Assembly: GCA_964576135.1 (NCBI GenBank)
Contig: CAZNTZ010000032.1
Span: forward strand, 1-6,218
DNA: 6,218 bases
From: CAZNTZ01 sp964576135
GTDB lineage: Bacteria; Pseudomonadota; Alphaproteobacteria; Rs-D84
Direction of reading: 5' to 3'
The notes under the pieces were generated by a model. The model had not been told where the DNA came from. It did not search any database and saw only the letters and a list, made by a program, of their open reading frames with translations. A program made the position numbers and the translations under genes. Below, piece by piece: positions 5,337 through 6,218 of the stretch (its first letter is position 1; each line of letters starts with the position of its first letter).

Positions 5337-6218
5337 TTTTGATGTAGAAACAACAACTAAACCCCAAATCAAAGGTAACATTTATCTAGCAAAAGTAATT
5401 CGTGTTGAACCGTCTCTGCAGGCGGCATTCGTGGATTATGGTTCTGGTAAAAATGGATTTTTACCTTTTTCAGAAATTAACCCAGAATATTACCAGGTGA
5501 ACCCTGAACAGAAAAAGCGCCTTTTGGAACTGGCGCATGCTAACATTGTTGATGATGATACTGACCCAGATGACGAAGCAGATGAAGTTGCAGAGTATGA
5601 TGATGTCAGTGCAGGCGAAGATAACAAAGAATTTATCAAACGTGCTCGGGAATTCAGAATACAAGATGTTGTAAAACCAAAGCAGATATTACTTATCCAA
5701 GGGGTAAAGGAAGAACGCGGTCAAAAAGGTGCCGCGATGACAACTTACCTGTCTTTGGCTGGTCGTTTTGCAGTTTTAATGCCAAATTCTCGTAAACGCA
5801 ATTCATACGGAATTTCCAAAAAAATATCGGATCGGACAGAGCGTGCACGCTTGCGCGATATTCTTCATGCGCTTAAAATTCCACGCGGAATGACAGTTGT
5901 TCTGCGCACAGCGGCATTTGGTGCCGATGCAGCAGCAATTTCCAAAGATTATGAGTATTTGGTCAATTTATGGAACGATATTCGTAAAAAAACGCTCGAA
6001 TCAACTGCTCCGGCAACAATTCACACCGAAGATTCATTGTTGCGCCGCGTTGTTCGCGATTTTATGACAGATCCAGAAGATATTTTAACGATCCAAGGTG
6101 AAGAAGCATATGAATCTGCGACCGAGCATTTTAAGCAACTCTATGGATTTGCACCAAAAAAACAAATTATAAAATATGACAATGCAGCTGTACCGTTATT
6201 GGTCAAGGCAGGTTTAGA
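5257..6218 (+). CDS. rne: Ribonuclease E, N-terminal part (3' end outside window)
   Basis: RNase E is the endonuclease that starts mRNA decay and processes rRNA and tRNA precursors, and it is the scaffold of the degradosome. The window holds 320 codons of the N-terminal catalytic half. The start ATG follows AAGGA (5245-5249) by seven bases, and the opening KIYVDAVHPEETRVVVADGN is typical of alphaproteobacterial RNase E. The S1 RNA-binding domain begins at GNIYLAKVIRVEPSLQAAFV (40-59). It is interrupted by a long insertion with an acidic core at about 99-122, and resumes near VKPKQILLIQGVKEERGQKG (139-158). The family stretch TTYLSLAGRFAVLMPN (162-177) follows. The 5'-sensor pocket appears as LRTAAFG (216-222), with Arg217 and Thr218 matching the monophosphate-binding pair of the E. 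coli enzyme. The catalytic aspartates lie beyond the window. RNase G is a less likely reading because of the acidic insertion. There is no terminator upstream, so read-through from the flippase-like gene is possible. Confidence 0.95.
   Translation, partial: MAKKIYVDAVHPEETRVVVADGNRVSDFDVETTTKPQIKGNIYLAKVIRVEPSLQAAFVDYGSGKNGFLPFSEINPEYYQVNPEQKKRLLELAHANIVDDDTDPDDEADEVAEYDDVSAGEDNKEFIKRAREFRIQDVVKPKQILLIQGVKEERGQKGAAMTTYLSLAGRFAVLMPNSRKRNSYGISKKISDRTERARLRDILHALKIPRGMTVVLRTAAFGADAAAISKDYEYLVNLWNDIRKKTLESTAPATIHTEDSLLRRVVRDFMTDPEDILTIQGEEAYESATEHFKQLYGFAPKKQIIKYDNAAVPLLVKAGL

Noticed and set aside
5470..5664. Minus-strand hydrophobic open frame opposite rne
   Set aside because: It is the reverse complement of the acidic insertion of RNase E; Asp/Glu codons read backwards give Ile/Phe/Val codons, which explains the hydrophobic product.

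Overview
The window looks like chromosomal DNA of an AT-rich alphaproteobacterium, possibly host-associated with a reduced genome. The main evidence is the C-terminal half of a ClpB of the bacterial type, a complete RNase PH, and an RNase E whose N-terminal S1 region carries an acidic insertion of the kind seen in alphaproteobacterial RNase E. No mobile element, tRNA, rRNA or CRISPR array is visible. The lineage is inferred from protein wording, since no search could be run.

Left part (1-2830). The 3' end of clpB runs to 665. It converges, with an 11-base gap, on a small gene for an exported protein (complement 677-1036). That gene and a large gene on the plus strand (1122-2783) are divergent, with predicted promoters whose -35 boxes overlap almost completely around 1066-1072. 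The large gene encodes a 553-residue exported protein of unknown function. It has a signal peptide, a Thr/Ser linker, eight cysteines and two glycine-rich hydrophobic segments. It ends at a strong hairpin (2793-2830) that also serves the convergent rph gene as a bidirectional terminator.

Middle part (2827-5019). rph (RNase PH, 3' tRNA maturation) is on the minus strand. It is separated by a 188-base divergent intergenic region, with promoters facing both ways, from a two-gene plus-strand unit. That unit holds an 83-residue basic protein of unknown function and a 343-residue polytopic membrane protein. The latter is the stand-alone form of the MprF/YbhN (UPF0104) lipid-flippase-like domain.

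Right part (5020-6218). Between the membrane protein and RNase E lies a puzzling stretch. A good Shine-Dalgarno and ATG at 5044 lead into an ORF that stops after 26 codons. The neighbouring frame is open for about 100 codons and would encode a single-pass membrane protein. A one-base change in a T7 tract would join the two. rne then begins at 5257 and runs off the window before its catalytic aspartates. No terminator separates 3732 from rne, so the genes may form one transcription unit.

Most of the window is housekeeping RNA processing and protein quality control (clpB, rph, rne). The parts not explained by known families are the 553-residue exported protein, the two small proteins, and the frame-broken ORF before rne.
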